The translations under genes were made by a program, and so were the position numbers. Below the pieces are notes generated by a model. That model was not told the origin of the DNA, did not search any database, and worked only from the letters and a program-made list of their open reading frames with translations. A stretch of 64,000 nucleotides of DNA from Agrobacterium tumefaciens (GTDB lineage Bacteria; Pseudomonadota; Alphaproteobacteria; Rhizobiales; Rhizobiaceae), in contig NZ_CP039889.1 in the NCBI RefSeq assembly GCF_005221325.1, positions 868,001 to 932,000 on the forward strand, in the 5' to 3' direction. Shown piece after piece: positions 1-9,824 of this stretch (within the stretch, counting starts at the first letter, position 1; each line of letters begins with the position of its first letter).

Positions 1-260
1 GCCAATTGCGGGTCGATTCCGGCGCTTTCGAGATCGGCATCCGTGACCGTCGTCAGTCCGGAGCCGCCGTTGGCAAGCAGCTGCCAGAAACCGTCAATAT
101 CATCGGCACCGGGAAAACGGCCCGCGAGGCCGATGATCGCGACGCGCTCGTCATGGCGTTTCTGGAAAATCTGCAGACGCTCCCGCGCGTCTCGCAATAT
201 TCCGAGCAATGTCGCCTGATCGGGCTGACTGCTGGCCCCGGCCTGTTGTTTTACGTTCAT
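1..260 (-). CDS. Polyketide synthase, ketosynthase N-terminus (partial, runs off left edge)
   Basis: Only the first 86 codons lie in the window. After a charged N-terminal stretch of about 35 residues (a likely docking helix) comes a ketosynthase opening, VAIIGLAGRFPGADDIDGFW, which closely parallels the start of the KS in the PKS at 11192. The ATG at 258-260 has GGAG nine bases upstream on the minus strand. The gene follows the fatty acyl-AMP ligase by about 40 bp in the same direction, so this KS is likely to extend the acyl chain loaded by that ligase. Domains after the KS cannot be seen. Family assignment is firm; the place in the pathway is inference. Confidence 0.88.
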   Translation of the reverse strand, partial: MNVKQQAGASSQPDQATLLGILRDARERLQIFQKRHDERVAIIGLAGRFPGADDIDGFWQLLANGGSGLTTVTDADLESAGIDPQL

Positions 261-301
261 CGGCGATGGCTCCGATCATCGATTGCATGAAAAGCATGAG
301 A

Positions 302-2554
302 TTATTTTCGGCCTGTTCCAGCCTGCAGAAGTGACGACAGGGCAGCCAGTTCGGACGACAGGTCGCTTTCTTCCTGCGGCTCGTCCGGCCGGAAATTCTG
401 CGCCGGCTGCTCTTGCACCTGCGCCGTTACCTCGGGAGTGAGGAGGTCGCAGCAGAGATGCTCCACCAGAGCATCGATCGTCGCGTGCTCGAAAAACAGT
501 GTCGGCTGCGTTCTGACACCCAGTTCGCGCTCCAGCGTTCCGGCAAGGCCCACAAGCGCCACGGAATCCAGTCCGAGATCAAAAAAACCGGCATTTGCAG
601 CGGGCAGGGTTCCGGCAGGAAGACGGGAAAGCCATGAAACTTCCTCCCTGATCCACTGCCGAAGCAGGGCCGGATATCGGGATCGGTCAACCAGCGCCAA
701 TTGTTGCGCCCAGTCCGCCACCGCCCCCGGCTCGGCAACGGGCGTGAAACTCGCCTGCGGGGCGGCCTCCCAACGCTCGACCACCTTGAGATTTCCGTTC
801 AGCAAATCCTGGCGGCAAGCGAAACGCCGGACCTTGCCGCTCGGCGTGCGCGGCAGGCTGCTGGGGCGGATGAGGACGATGATGGCGAGCTTGAGCTTGT
901 GAACGCGGGAAATGGAGCCGCGAATGGCTTGCAGAACGGCTTCGGCATCAAGATTACGCAAGCCCTCACGCGTGAGCTCGCAAACGAGACCGACCTGCTC
1001 CTCCCCATCCACATCAAGCGCGAAAGCGCCCGCACGCCCCTGGGCGAGTGCCGAATGCGAGGAGAAGGCGGTCTGCTCTATGTCCTCGGGGTGATGGTTC
1101 TGCCCCCTGATGATGATGAGATCCTTCAGGCGGCCGGTAATGAAATATTGCCCTTCATGGCGAAAGCCGAGATCGCCCGTCCGGCGCCAGCCACCTTCAC
1201 CGGCAATTTTCTGGTCGAAGCTTTCCGTGCTTGCCTTTGCCCTCGCCCAATAACCGGGAGTGACATTCGGACCACGGATCCACAATTCACCGACCTGCCC
1301 ATCGTCCAGCAGCCGGTTTTCCTCGGGCTCCATGACAACGATTTCAATGTCCGCCCCGGGACGTCCGCAGGCCGCCAGTTCGATTGCATTATGCTCGTCC
1401 GCTCCAGCCGGGAGCGGCAGCGCCGTTCCCTGCTTCGCCAGCGTTTCGCGCTCGAAGCACCGCAATTGCGGCGGATCGGATGGCGCATTTCCGGTCAGGA
1501 AAAGCGTGGCTTCGGCCTGGCCATAGCAGCAATAGAAGGCATCGTGCCGGAAGCCATGGTCGGCAAACAGGCCGCTGAAGCGCCTCAACGTGTGCGGGCG
1601 CACGGGCTCCGCACCATTATAGGCGATCCGAACCGTGGAGAGATCAAGCTGCGCGGCCGCTTCTTCACTGTAGCGGTCGGCGCAATGCTCATAGGCGAAA
1701 TTCGGCCCGCCGATGATGGTCGCCCTGTTTTGCGTCGCCAGTTCAAGGAAGCGCAGCGGACGCCGCAGAAAGCTCGCAGGCGCCATGATCGACACCGGAA
1801 ATCCGTTGAAGATCGGCGACAGGATGCCGTCGATCAGCCCCATATCGTGATAATGGGGCAACCACGTCGCAGACCGGTCCTCAGTGCCATAGTGAAACGC
1901 AAGGCTGATCTGCCGCAGGTTGGCCATCAGGTTGGCATGGGTGACCATGACGCCTTTCGGATCGCTGGTCGAACCGGATGTATATTGCAGAAATGCAATC
2001 CGGCTTCCGTCGAGAACCGCAGGCGCACTTGAGGAAGGCGTAAGATCGTGCAGCGGAATATTCGGATCGGCGCCTGAAGGCGCAAGGCAAAATCCGTGGC
2101 CGACCGCCCTCTGGAGCGGTTCGAGCAACTCCTTCAATTCGTCAGCGCACACTATTCCCGAGATGCCGGCGTCTTTCGCAATATGCAACCAACGGTGTAT
2201 TCCTTCATTTCGCCGCGGCGCCGGAACAGGCACCGGAACGGCACCGGCATGCAGGCATCCGAGAAAGGCCGCGATAAAGGCGAGACCAGGCGGATAAACG
2301 ATGAGGACCCGGCCGCCCTGCCCGACGAGACCCGTCCTGGAAACCTCATCGGAAACAATCTTGACGCGAGCATTCAATTCGCTCCACGTCCAGCCATCGC
2401 TACGGCTTTCACCGATCGCTCCGGGATCATCGGGATAAAAACGGAACGCCTCATCTGCCGGTCGTTCTGCGGCGATATCCTCAAGCCTATGTATTATCGT
2501 TATAAAATCGCGTTCTCCAGATGGTTTTCGAGCGAACATCGGTATGATCTGCAT
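302..2554 (-). CDS. Fatty acyl-AMP ligase fused to acyl carrier protein (lipid loading)
   Basis: This ANL-superfamily enzyme would adenylate a fatty acid and pass it to its own carrier domain, priming a lipopeptide. The signature YTSGSTSDPKG sits near residue 190, followed by HYHDMGLIDG, YGQAEAT and GRLKDLIIIRG. Together these fit the FAAL branch rather than CoA ligases. The C-terminal 80 residues form an ACP with the phosphopantetheine site LGLDSVAL. An upstream in-frame ATG pair exists at 2579-2584, but the ATG at 2554 (MQIIPMFARK) has a clear CAGGAG ribosome site a few bases before it, so I chose it, giving 750 residues. It heads a leftward unit with the partial KS gene and diverges from the NRPS at 2877. 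The chain length activated cannot be read from sequence. Confidence 0.9.
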   Translation of the reverse strand: MQIIPMFARKPSGERDFITIIHRLEDIAAERPADEAFRFYPDDPGAIGESRSDGWTWSELNARVKIVSDEVSRTGLVGQGGRVLIVYPPGLAFIAAFLGCLHAGAVPVPVPAPRRNEGIHRWLHIAKDAGISGIVCADELKELLEPLQRAVGHGFCLAPSGADPNIPLHDLTPSSSAPAVLDGSRIAFLQYTSGSTSDPKGVMVTHANLMANLRQISLAFHYGTEDRSATWLPHYHDMGLIDGILSPIFNGFPVSIMAPASFLRRPLRFLELATQNRATIIGGPNFAYEHCADRYSEEAAAQLDLSTVRIAYNGAEPVRPHTLRRFSGLFADHGFRHDAFYCCYGQAEATLFLTGNAPSDPPQLRCFERETLAKQGTALPLPAGADEHNAIELAACGRPGADIEIVVMEPEENRLLDDGQVGELWIRGPNVTPGYWARAKASTESFDQKIAGEGGWRRTGDLGFRHEGQYFITGRLKDLIIIRGQNHHPEDIEQTAFSSHSALAQGRAGAFALDVDGEEQVGLVCELTREGLRNLDAEAVLQAIRGSISRVHKLKLAIIVLIRPSSLPRTPSGKVRRFACRQDLLNGNLKVVERWEAAPQASFTPVAEPGAVADWAQQLALVDRSRYPALLRQWIREEVSWLSRLPAGTLPAANAGFFDLGLDSVALVGLAGTLERELGVRTQPTLFFEHATIDALVEHLCCDLLTPEVTAQVQEQPAQNFRPDEPQEESDLSSELAALSSLLQAGTGRK

Positions 2555-2876
2555 CTGAAAAAACTCCTGACGTCCGGCCATCATTCTTCGCGACGAGCAA
2601 CTATAGGATGCTCATCGTTCTGATTGCTCACGCTCAATCGAGAGCGGCAGGCATCGCTGCCCGCTGCGTCTCAATGACAACAATTACCTCTTGCATATAA
2701 TTCTTGAATCGCTTAGTCAAGAATAAGAAATTGAAATTGAAGACCGGTTTCAGGCCGCCGAACATGCAATTGATAGTTGTTTTAGCGATGCGGACGATGC
2801 TGCCCGACACCGACCTGAAAGGGCTCACCATTCGTTCTCCGGATCGTGTGAAGCTGACAAAGCCAAGGGGCGGCTT
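2555..2876. other. Divergent intergenic control region of the biosynthetic cluster
   Basis: These 322 bases separate the leftward FAAL gene from the rightward NRPS operon and must hold promoters for both. The stretch is visibly more AT-rich than its flanks between about 2680 and 2790. It contains the IRO-type palindrome listed separately. I could not place convincing sigma-70 or ECF promoter boxes. Confidence 0.6.
2700..2724. promoter_or_regulatory. Candidate RirA iron-responsive operator (IRO box)
   Basis: The site is a perfect 8-bp inverted repeat, ATTCTTGA and TCAAGAAT, with a 9-bp spacer. Its core is exactly TGA-N9-TCA (2705-2719), the IRO consensus described for RirA, an Rrf2-type iron-sulfur repressor in rhizobia. 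It lies between the divergent FAAL and NRPS units, where one site could repress both in iron-replete cells. The repeat is seen directly; RirA binding is inference. Confidence 0.6.
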
Positions 2877-5800
2877 ATGAATTACATCGAGCCAGTCGAG
2901 ACCCTCATAACCCGGCTTCATCAGAACAATATCCGTGTCTGGATCGATGCCGGCAGCCTGAAATGTTCAGACCCTGATGGTCGCCTGAACGATGCGGTGA
3001 TGAGCGAAATCCGGACCAGAAAAAACGACATTCTGGCGTTCCTCAACATGGCGCATGCGGATGTCGCCACGCTGGGCCAGAATGATATTCCGCCCCGTCA
3101 CGAGACTTACCCGCCGCTGTCATTTGCCCAGGAAAGACTGTGGCTGATCGACCAGATTTATCCGGGCTCGGCATTGCACCATATCTGCATTGCGCTCGAA
3201 GTGCGCGGCGCTCTCGACCTCGATGCGCTGAGGGCGGCGCTCGCTGGCGTCATGAACCGCCACACAGTCCTTCGCGCCCGCATATACAGCGACAAGGGCG
3301 TGCCGAAACAAACCATCTCCGCGGTCTGTGACGCACCGCTTTCCGTCGCGGAGATTTCACCCGCTGCTGCGGCGATGGAAGATGTCATTCATGCGGAAAC
3401 AAGCAGACCCTTCGATCTTTCCGCCGAACCGCCCATTCGCCTGCTCGTCGTCAAGTGCGGCGACGGCCGCCATGTCCTCGTTTTTACGCTGCACCACATA
3501 TGCGCCGACGGCTGGTCAACTGAAATCCTGCTGAAAGATCTCGGCGCGTTTTATAGCGCGCAAGTGTCCGGCAGCGCGGCAGCAGAAGCTGCATTGCAGA
3601 TACAATATGGCGACTTTGCCGCATGGCAGCGCGAGCGTCTGGCGGCGGAAACGGCGGGCGCGCTCGAGGAATTCTGGAAGCAGCACCTTTCGAAACCTTT
3701 GCAGACCACGCAGCTGGTGACGGACATGGCGCGCACCGCAGGCCATGGTCATGCGGGTGAACTGCATGACTTCTCGATCGAAAAAGAGACGGCCGATGCG
3801 CTACGCAAGATTGCCGCCGCGCATCGCACGACGCTGTTCACGGCGCTTTTTACCGCCTTCAACCTACTGATCCACCGCTATACCGGACAGACCGATCTGG
3901 TGATCGGCACGCCCGTCGCCAGCCGCCCGCATGTGGAGACGGAAGATCTGGTCGGGCTATTCGTCAATCCGCTTCCCGTCAGATCGCGTGTCGATCCTTT
4001 CGGCAATTTTGAAAAGGCCCTGCGGCAAACACATGAGACCCTGCAGCAGGTCATCAGCCATCAGGACATGCCGTTCGAGCGCATTGTCGATATGGTCGGT
4101 GTGCAACGCGATCCCGACAGCCACCCGCTGTTCCAGATCAAATTCCAGCTCGACGCAGCACCACGCGAGCGCATCCGGCTTCCCGGGCTGGAAATGCGCC
4201 GGCTGGCGCGCCAGGACAAGGTTTCGAGGCTCGACCTGTGCCTCGATCTACGCGAGACGGAGGCCGAGCTTTCCGGCACGGTCGAATACAAGACCGCACT
4301 GTTCCGCGTCGAGACGATCGGCCTGTTCGCCAGCCATTTCCAGCAACTGCTGAAATCCATCATCGCCAACCCCTCCCTGCCGATCGCAACCCTTGCGCTT
4401 TTGACACAGGAAGAACAACGGCAGCGGGTTTTCGACTTCAACAGCACGGCGCAGGAACACGTCGGCCCGCACTATTTTCATGAGCTGTTCGAAGCGCATG
4501 TGGCGCGCGCGCCGGACGCCGTGGCACTCATCATGCCGCGCGCGGGAACTGATGATACCATGACATATGGTGAACTCAACGCGCGCGCAAACAGGCTGGC
4601 GCGCCTGTTGCAGCGTAAAGGCGTTACACCGGAAACCGTTGTCGCAATCTCGTTGCCGCGCGGTTTCGACATGATCGTCGCCTGGCTTGCGGTCTGGAAA
4701 GCAGGCGGTGCCTATCTGCCTCTCGATCCAGATTATCCCGCGGAGCGGATTGGCGCGATGCTGTCGGATGCACGCGCCCGGCTTGTCGTCAGCCACAGCT
4801 CGATCGATCTCCCAGCGACAGCCGACCGGCTCAATCTGGATGAGGATTTCCCCCATGACGAACACGCCGACAATCTTGAAACGGTCACGCATCCGTCACA
4901 GCTGGCTTATGTGATCTACACGTCGGGCTCGACAGGCAAGGCAAAGGGCGTCCTTGTTGATCATAGCGGGCTGATCAATCTGACGAGGGACAAGATTCGC
5001 GCCTGTGACGTCAGGCCTGGCGATTGTGTGCTGCAATTCTTCAGCTTCAGTTTTGATGCCTCCATTCCCGAACTCGTCATGAGCCTTGGCGCCGGCGCCA
5101 GGCTTCTTCTCCTGCCCGGATATGCGACGCTTCCCGGCGCCGAACTGGCCGACATCCTGCACACGCGACAGGTAACGCACCTGACGATGACGCCATCGGC
5201 GCTGCTTTCACTGCCGGTCGACGACCTGCCGTCGCTGCGCACCGTTCTGGTCGGGGGAGAAGTTCCTATGCCGGAACTCATCGAAAGATGGGGAAAGAAC
5301 CGTCGTTTCATCAATGCCTATGGCCCCACCGAAACCACCGTCAATGCCAGCATGGTCGACATGGGAGGCGGCCGCGCCGGCCTGCCGGTGCTGAGGCCTG
5401 CGGCAAACAAGCAGCTCTATGTGCTGGATGATAATCTCGAGCTGTTGCCCTTCGGCGTGCCGGGAGAACTTCATATCGGCGGTTGCGGCATTGCCCGCGG
5501 TTATCACGACCGGGCGGCGCTGACGGCCGAACGTTTCGTTCCTGATCCATTTGCCACAAACGGGAGAGCGGGCGTGCTCTACCGCACCGGCGATCGCGCC
5601 GTGCTGCTTGCCGATGGCCGGATACACGTGTCAGGGCGACTGGACAGCCAGGTCAAGATCCGTGGATACCGCATTGAGCCCGGGGAAATAGAGGCCGGCC
5701 TGCTTGCCCACCCGTCCATCGTTTCGGCGACGGTGGCGGTACGTGACGACGGACGCGGCGGCAAAAGGCTCGCCGCCTATGCGGTTCCCCAAACCGATCA

Positions 5801-7445
5801 GGACGTGGCAGTCAGACCCACGCCTTCGGAAATCCGCGCATGGCTGGCAAACCGCCTGCCGAAATTCCTTGTGCCCGACACGTTCGACTGGCTTGAGACG
5901 CTGCCGCTCACCGTGAACGGCAAGATCGATCCCTCAAAGCTTCCCGCGCCGCGCGCCGAAACAAACCCCGATGGCCGGGCGCCGGAAGGCGAAATGGAAA
6001 CCCGGATAGCCAGCGCATTCGGGCATGTTCTGAATATTGATCAGGTTGCCGCAACCGATGACTTCTTCGCGCTTGGCGGCCACTCGCTGCTGGCCACCCG
6101 TTTCTGCGCCGTCGCAAAGGAGAAGTTCGGGCTCGATATCGGCGTTCTCGATCTTTTCAACGCCTCCACGGTGGAAGCGCTGGCGAACCGTCTGCGGACC
6201 AGAGACGCCGGCGATAGCGGCAGCGACGAAGAAACCCTGCTGCTGAAGCGCGATATAAAGCTGGATGAGGCAATCCGCCCGAGTGCGACGGCAAGAGCGG
6301 AAAGCGGCACCGCCCACGTCTTCCTGACGGGCGCGACCGGCTTTCTCGGCACCTATCTGCTCCACGAGCTGCTTCGCGACCCGGCGAGAAAAGTCACCTG
6401 CCTGGTGCGTGGCGACGACGGAATGAACCGCCTGCGGCACGCCTTCCGGCAATATGACCTGCCCCAATCCGTGCTGACGGAACGTGTGACGACATTGTCG
6501 GGCGAGCTATCCAAACCAAATCTCGGGCTTGCCGCGGCAGACTACGACCATATTCTCCGGAATGCCGATTGTATTTTCCACAATGGCGCGGAAGTGCACC
6601 ATCTGCATCGGTATGAGCGGTTGCGCGAGACCAATGTGCTTGGAACCCGCGAAGTTCTCAAACTCGCCTGCGCCGGGGCGGGGCGGCATGTTCATTACAT
6701 CTCGACACTCAGTGCGCTGACACCGCGTCGCGGTTCTGGCGGCGATGCCCGGCCTGTCTGCGAACTGGAGAGCGTGGAAGGGTTTGCCCCACCCGCCGGC
6801 GGTTATAACCGGAGCAAATGGGTGGCGGAGCATCTCGTCAACGAAGCCGGAAAGCGGGGATTGCCGGTGACGATCTACCGGCCGGGAGCGATATCCGGCG
6901 ACAGCGTTACCGGCGCCTTCAACGGCTCGGACATATTGTGCCGTCTGGTACAGGCCTATCTCTACACCGGGACAGCGCCAGAAGGCGAAAGGCTGCTCGA
7001 TATGCTGCCGGTCGACCATGTGGCCCGGGCGATTGTCCATCTCTCCGGCAAACCGGCTTCGGCGGGACAGGTTTTCCATCTCATTCATTCCTCCCCCGTT
7101 TCAAGTGCCCGGCTCTTCGAGGCCTGCGAAATGGAGGGGATCAAGCTTGAGCGGGTTTCGCAGCGGGAATGGCAGGACATGCTGAGCGATGTGGCGCGTG
7201 GAACGCCAGACCACCCGCTTTATCCATTGCTGGGACTGCTGCGCTCCCCTTCCGCCGCCGGCAGAAGTGATGAAAAACAGACGCGCAACTTCGATTGCCA
7301 CCTCACACAGGCGGCAATGTCCGACGCACCATTCCGCGAACCGGCCCTGACATTCGAGCTCTTGCGAACATATCTGCGCGCATTTGCCAAGGCCAACTTT
7401 CTGAACGCGACGTCCGATGACGCGCGAAAGCAGGGTGAACGATGA
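2877..7445 (+). CDS. NRPS: docking-C-A-T-R with terminal thioester reductase
   Basis: The 1522-residue protein has a TubC-type N-terminal docking domain (about 1-58), a condensation domain with HHICADG near residue 206, an adenylation domain with YTSGSTGKAKG near 680, a carrier domain (ALGGHSLLATR near 1072) and a C-terminal NAD(P)H thioester reductase (TGATGFLGTYLL near 1150, then a YxxxK-type YNRSK). The reductase implies release as an aldehyde, so this should be the last module although its gene comes first. My reading of the A-domain pocket is D-A-P-T-L-G-A-V-N-(K), which does not match a code I can assign. An aromatic substrate such as Tyr or DOPA is suggested only by context: the methyltransferase and aminotransferase genes follow with ATGA overlaps. 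The docking domain implies an upstream partner protein. Confidence 0.92.
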   Translation: MNYIEPVETLITRLHQNNIRVWIDAGSLKCSDPDGRLNDAVMSEIRTRKNDILAFLNMAHADVATLGQNDIPPRHETYPPLSFAQERLWLIDQIYPGSALHHICIALEVRGALDLDALRAALAGVMNRHTVLRARIYSDKGVPKQTISAVCDAPLSVAEISPAAAAMEDVIHAETSRPFDLSAEPPIRLLVVKCGDGRHVLVFTLHHICADGWSTEILLKDLGAFYSAQVSGSAAAEAALQIQYGDFAAWQRERLAAETAGALEEFWKQHLSKPLQTTQLVTDMARTAGHGHAGELHDFSIEKETADALRKIAAAHRTTLFTALFTAFNLLIHRYTGQTDLVIGTPVASRPHVETEDLVGLFVNPLPVRSRVDPFGNFEKALRQTHETLQQVISHQDMPFERIVDMVGVQRDPDSHPLFQIKFQLDAAPRERIRLPGLEMRRLARQDKVSRLDLCLDLRETEAELSGTVEYKTALFRVETIGLFASHFQQLLKSIIANPSLPIATLALLTQEEQRQRVFDFNSTAQEHVGPHYFHELFEAHVARAPDAVALIMPRAGTDDTMTYGELNARANRLARLLQRKGVTPETVVAISLPRGFDMIVAWLAVWKAGGAYLPLDPDYPAERIGAMLSDARARLVVSHSSIDLPATADRLNLDEDFPHDEHADNLETVTHPSQLAYVIYTSGSTGKAKGVLVDHSGLINLTRDKIRACDVRPGDCVLQFFSFSFDASIPELVMSLGAGARLLLLPGYATLPGAELADILHTRQVTHLTMTPSALLSLPVDDLPSLRTVLVGGEVPMPELIERWGKNRRFINAYGPTETTVNASMVDMGGGRAGLPVLRPAANKQLYVLDDNLELLPFGVPGELHIGGCGIARGYHDRAALTAERFVPDPFATNGRAGVLYRTGDRAVLLADGRIHVSGRLDSQVKIRGYRIEPGEIEAGLLAHPSIVSATVAVRDDGRGGKRLAAYAVPQTDQDVAVRPTPSEIRAWLANRLPKFLVPDTFDWLETLPLTVNGKIDPSKLPAPRAETNPDGRAPEGEMETRIASAFGHVLNIDQVAATDDFFALGGHSLLATRFCAVAKEKFGLDIGVLDLFNASTVEALANRLRTRDAGDSGSDEETLLLKRDIKLDEAIRPSATARAESGTAHVFLTGATGFLGTYLLHELLRDPARKVTCLVRGDDGMNRLRHAFRQYDLPQSVLTERVTTLSGELSKPNLGLAAADYDHILRNADCIFHNGAEVHHLHRYERLRETNVLGTREVLKLACAGAGRHVHYISTLSALTPRRGSGGDARPVCELESVEGFAPPAGGYNRSKWVAEHLVNEAGKRGLPVTIYRPGAISGDSVTGAFNGSDILCRLVQAYLYTGTAPEGERLLDMLPVDHVARAIVHLSGKPASAGQVFHLIHSSPVSSARLFEACEMEGIKLERVSQREWQDMLSDVARGTPDHPLYPLLGLLRSPSAAGRSDEKQTRNFDCHLTQAAMSDAPFREPALTFELLRTYLRAFAKANFLNATSDDARKQGER

Positions 7446-8338
7446 GCACAGTCATATCAAGCGAAGCCGGCAATTACGACCATTGGGCATGGCTCTACAA
7501 CCACACGCTTGGCCCGCGCTATAGCGAGCAGAAGATCGAGCCCCTGGCACGGGCGGTTCTTTCGCAACTGCCCGACGGCGCTTCGGTTCTCGATCTCTGC
7601 TGCGGAACGGGACATCTTGCAAAGCTGATGGCTGCGCGCGGATATGCCGTGACCGGGCTGGATGGTTCGCAGGACATGATAAACCATGCCCGCGGCAATG
7701 CACCCGATCTTGAATTCGTTCTTGGGGACGCAAGGGATTTCACCTTTGAACAACCATTTGACGGCGTGGTGTGCACCAGCGCATCGTTGAACCACATCCC
7801 GAATACGGAAGACCTGCAGAAGGTTTTTTCAAGCGTTCGCCGTTGCCTGAAGGATGACGGAATTTTTGCTTTCGACATCAACCATCCCGGCCAGATGGTG
7901 CGCTACTGGCGCGATGTGCCCGCTGAGGGTGAACTCACCGACGATTATGCCTGGCTGATCACGCCTCGTTATAATTCGCGGTCAAACGAGGGGTCCTTCA
8001 CGGTTGAAATCCATACGAGGTCAAAAGAGGCGGGCTTCTCCCCGGTGGAGGCGGCATACAGGCTGGCGGCCCGGCTGCTTTCCAATCGCCGGCGGCTCGC
8101 TCTCATCGCCCGCTTCGGCATTCCCGGAAAGAACTGGCAGCGTCACTCCGTGACCAACCCTGTCTGGGGGCACAATCTGGAAACCGTGACCGAACTTCTA
8201 GGGGCATCGGGCTTTTCGGTGAAAATGCGAAGCACCGATGGCGGTCCGGTGACCGATGAGAGGGCGGTCTACTTCCTCTGCACGAAGATTGCCGGCGACA
8301 GCGCGGGGCAGGAAGTCACTCAGGAGGCCGTCGAATGA
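7442..8338 (+). CDS. SAM-dependent class I methyltransferase (probable N-methyltransferase)
   Basis: The 298-residue protein has a Rossmann-type SAM-binding motif VLDLCCGTGH near residues 45-55, followed by the acidic strand GLDGS and the motif LGDARDF, typical of small-molecule methyltransferases. It overlaps the NRPS stop by ATGA and the next start by ATGA, so it is translationally coupled to both. Sandwiched between a reductase-terminated NRPS and an aminotransferase, it most plausibly methylates the amine made by reductive release and transamination, as proposed for the dimethylated quinoline end of anachelin and fabrubactin. O-methylation cannot be excluded from sequence alone. Confidence 0.85.
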   Translation: MSTVISSEAGNYDHWAWLYNHTLGPRYSEQKIEPLARAVLSQLPDGASVLDLCCGTGHLAKLMAARGYAVTGLDGSQDMINHARGNAPDLEFVLGDARDFTFEQPFDGVVCTSASLNHIPNTEDLQKVFSSVRRCLKDDGIFAFDINHPGQMVRYWRDVPAEGELTDDYAWLITPRYNSRSNEGSFTVEIHTRSKEAGFSPVEAAYRLAARLLSNRRRLALIARFGIPGKNWQRHSVTNPVWGHNLETVTELLGASGFSVKMRSTDGGPVTDERAVYFLCTKIAGDSAGQEVTQEAVE

Positions 8339-9810
8339 ATATTCACAACAATCCCGGCCCAGCAACTGCCCCCGCGACCGACCCTGTCACCACAATCGTT
8401 GCCAGCTTCAATCTCAAGACGCCGGGTTCGAAGCGCGCCGCCGCCTATAACCGGGATTTCCTTTCGGACAAGAGCTCGATCGGCCTTCCCTTCACGATGC
8501 AGACCAAAGAGGCCCTGTATCCCATCGTCGCCACCCACGCGGAAGGCGCCTATTTGCAGGACATCGACAACAACAGATATGTCGATATTCTCATGGGCCT
8601 CGGGACCAATCTCTTCGGCCATAATCCGTCCTTTATCCGCACGGCAATCGAAGCGCAGCTGGCCAAGGGCTTTGCACTTGGGCCGCAATCGGATCTGGCC
8701 GGCGAGACCGCGGAACTGTTTTGCCGCATCACCGGAAAAGACCGCGTCACATTCAGCAATACCGGCACCGAAGCCGTGCAGACGGCCATGCGCATAGCCC
8801 GTGCCGCAACGGGGCGCGACAAGATCGTGCTGTTTACAGGTTCGTATCACGGCCACTCCGACCCTGCCCTGCATAAGGCGACCAAACTGGAATATATCCG
8901 CAGGGGCGCGTTGCTGCGGTCTCATCCGGCGTGGCTGGTGGCGCTGAAGCCGCTCCTGAAACGCATGGTGCTGACGAAAGCAGTTCCCGGCTTTTCGGGC
9001 GTCGCCCCTTCCTCCGCCCGCGATATCGTGCTGCTGGAATACGGCAATCCCCGTTCCATCGATTATATCAGGCGTCACGGCGAAAGCCTTGCCGGCGTGC
9101 TCGTCGAGCCTGTTCAAAGCAGGAACCCGGAACTGCAGCCGCGCGAGTTTCTGCATGAGTTGCGAAGCGTGACCGAAAACACCGGAAGCGCGCTGATATT
9201 CGACGAGATGATTACCGGCTTTCGCGTCGCACCCGGCGGCGCACAGGCCCATTTCGGCATAGATGCTGATATTGCCACCTATGGCAAAATCGCCGGCGGC
9301 GGGTTGCCGCTGTCGCTTATCGCCGGCAAGGGGCGGTTCATGGATTTCGTCGATGGCGGAGCATGGGCTTACGGCGACAGCTCTTTCCCGAAAGTGGCCC
9401 CGACATTTTTTGCCGGAACCTATTGCCGCCATCCGCTGGCGCTCGCAGCCGCAAAGGCGGTTGCGACGCGGTTGCTGGAAGACGGACCGGCCCTGCAAGA
9501 AAGCCTCAACGCCAGGACCCAGGCATTCGTGGAACGGCTGAACGGCACGCTCAAAGATGCGGGGTTGCCCGTTGCGTTCATGAGCTTCGGTTCGTTCTTT
9601 GCCATATCCGCTGCCCGCAGCCGCATCTCGCCGCAGGCTGTCACCATGCTTTCCTTCCTTCTTCTGACCTCCGGCGTTCACCTTCGTGCCGGAGACCGCG
9701 GCGGTTTTCTCTCAACCGCCCACAGCGATGACGACATCACCTTTGTTCACGACGGTGTTTTGCAAGGCCTGACGGCTCTGGCGGACCACCGTCTTCTCGA
9801 CAGACATTGA
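8335..9810 (+). CDS. PLP class III aminotransferase (glutamate-1-semialdehyde aminomutase-like)
   Basis: The fold-type I PLP enzyme of 491 residues has the class III features SNTGTEAVQTAMRIAR, YHGHSD, the aspartate-bearing IFDEMITGFR and the PLP lysine in YGKIAGGGLP (about Lys318). It is longer than the usual 430 residues of HemL and lies inside a biosynthetic operon, so it is unlikely to serve heme synthesis. The likely role is to convert the peptidyl aldehyde released by the NRPS reductase into a primary amine; amination of a polyketide carbonyl is an alternative. Its ATG overlaps the methyltransferase stop. Confidence 0.88.
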   Translation: MNIHNNPGPATAPATDPVTTIVASFNLKTPGSKRAAAYNRDFLSDKSSIGLPFTMQTKEALYPIVATHAEGAYLQDIDNNRYVDILMGLGTNLFGHNPSFIRTAIEAQLAKGFALGPQSDLAGETAELFCRITGKDRVTFSNTGTEAVQTAMRIARAATGRDKIVLFTGSYHGHSDPALHKATKLEYIRRGALLRSHPAWLVALKPLLKRMVLTKAVPGFSGVAPSSARDIVLLEYGNPRSIDYIRRHGESLAGVLVEPVQSRNPELQPREFLHELRSVTENTGSALIFDEMITGFRVAPGGAQAHFGIDADIATYGKIAGGGLPLSLIAGKGRFMDFVDGGAWAYGDSSFPKVAPTFFAGTYCRHPLALAAAKAVATRLLEDGPALQESLNARTQAFVERLNGTLKDAGLPVAFMSFGSFFAISAARSRISPQAVTMLSFLLLTSGVHLRAGDRGGFLSTAHSDDDITFVHDGVLQGLTALADHRLLDRH

Positions 9811-9824
9811 TCGGAGTGACCACC

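Noticed and set aside
701-2032. 443-codon open frame opposite the FAAL gene
   Set aside because: It lies wholly inside a gene with full family motifs on the other strand; its composition is that of a GC-rich shadow frame.
8320-9681. 453-codon frame opposite the aminotransferase
   Set aside because: The plus strand has all PLP enzyme motifs; the minus frame shows no domain pattern.
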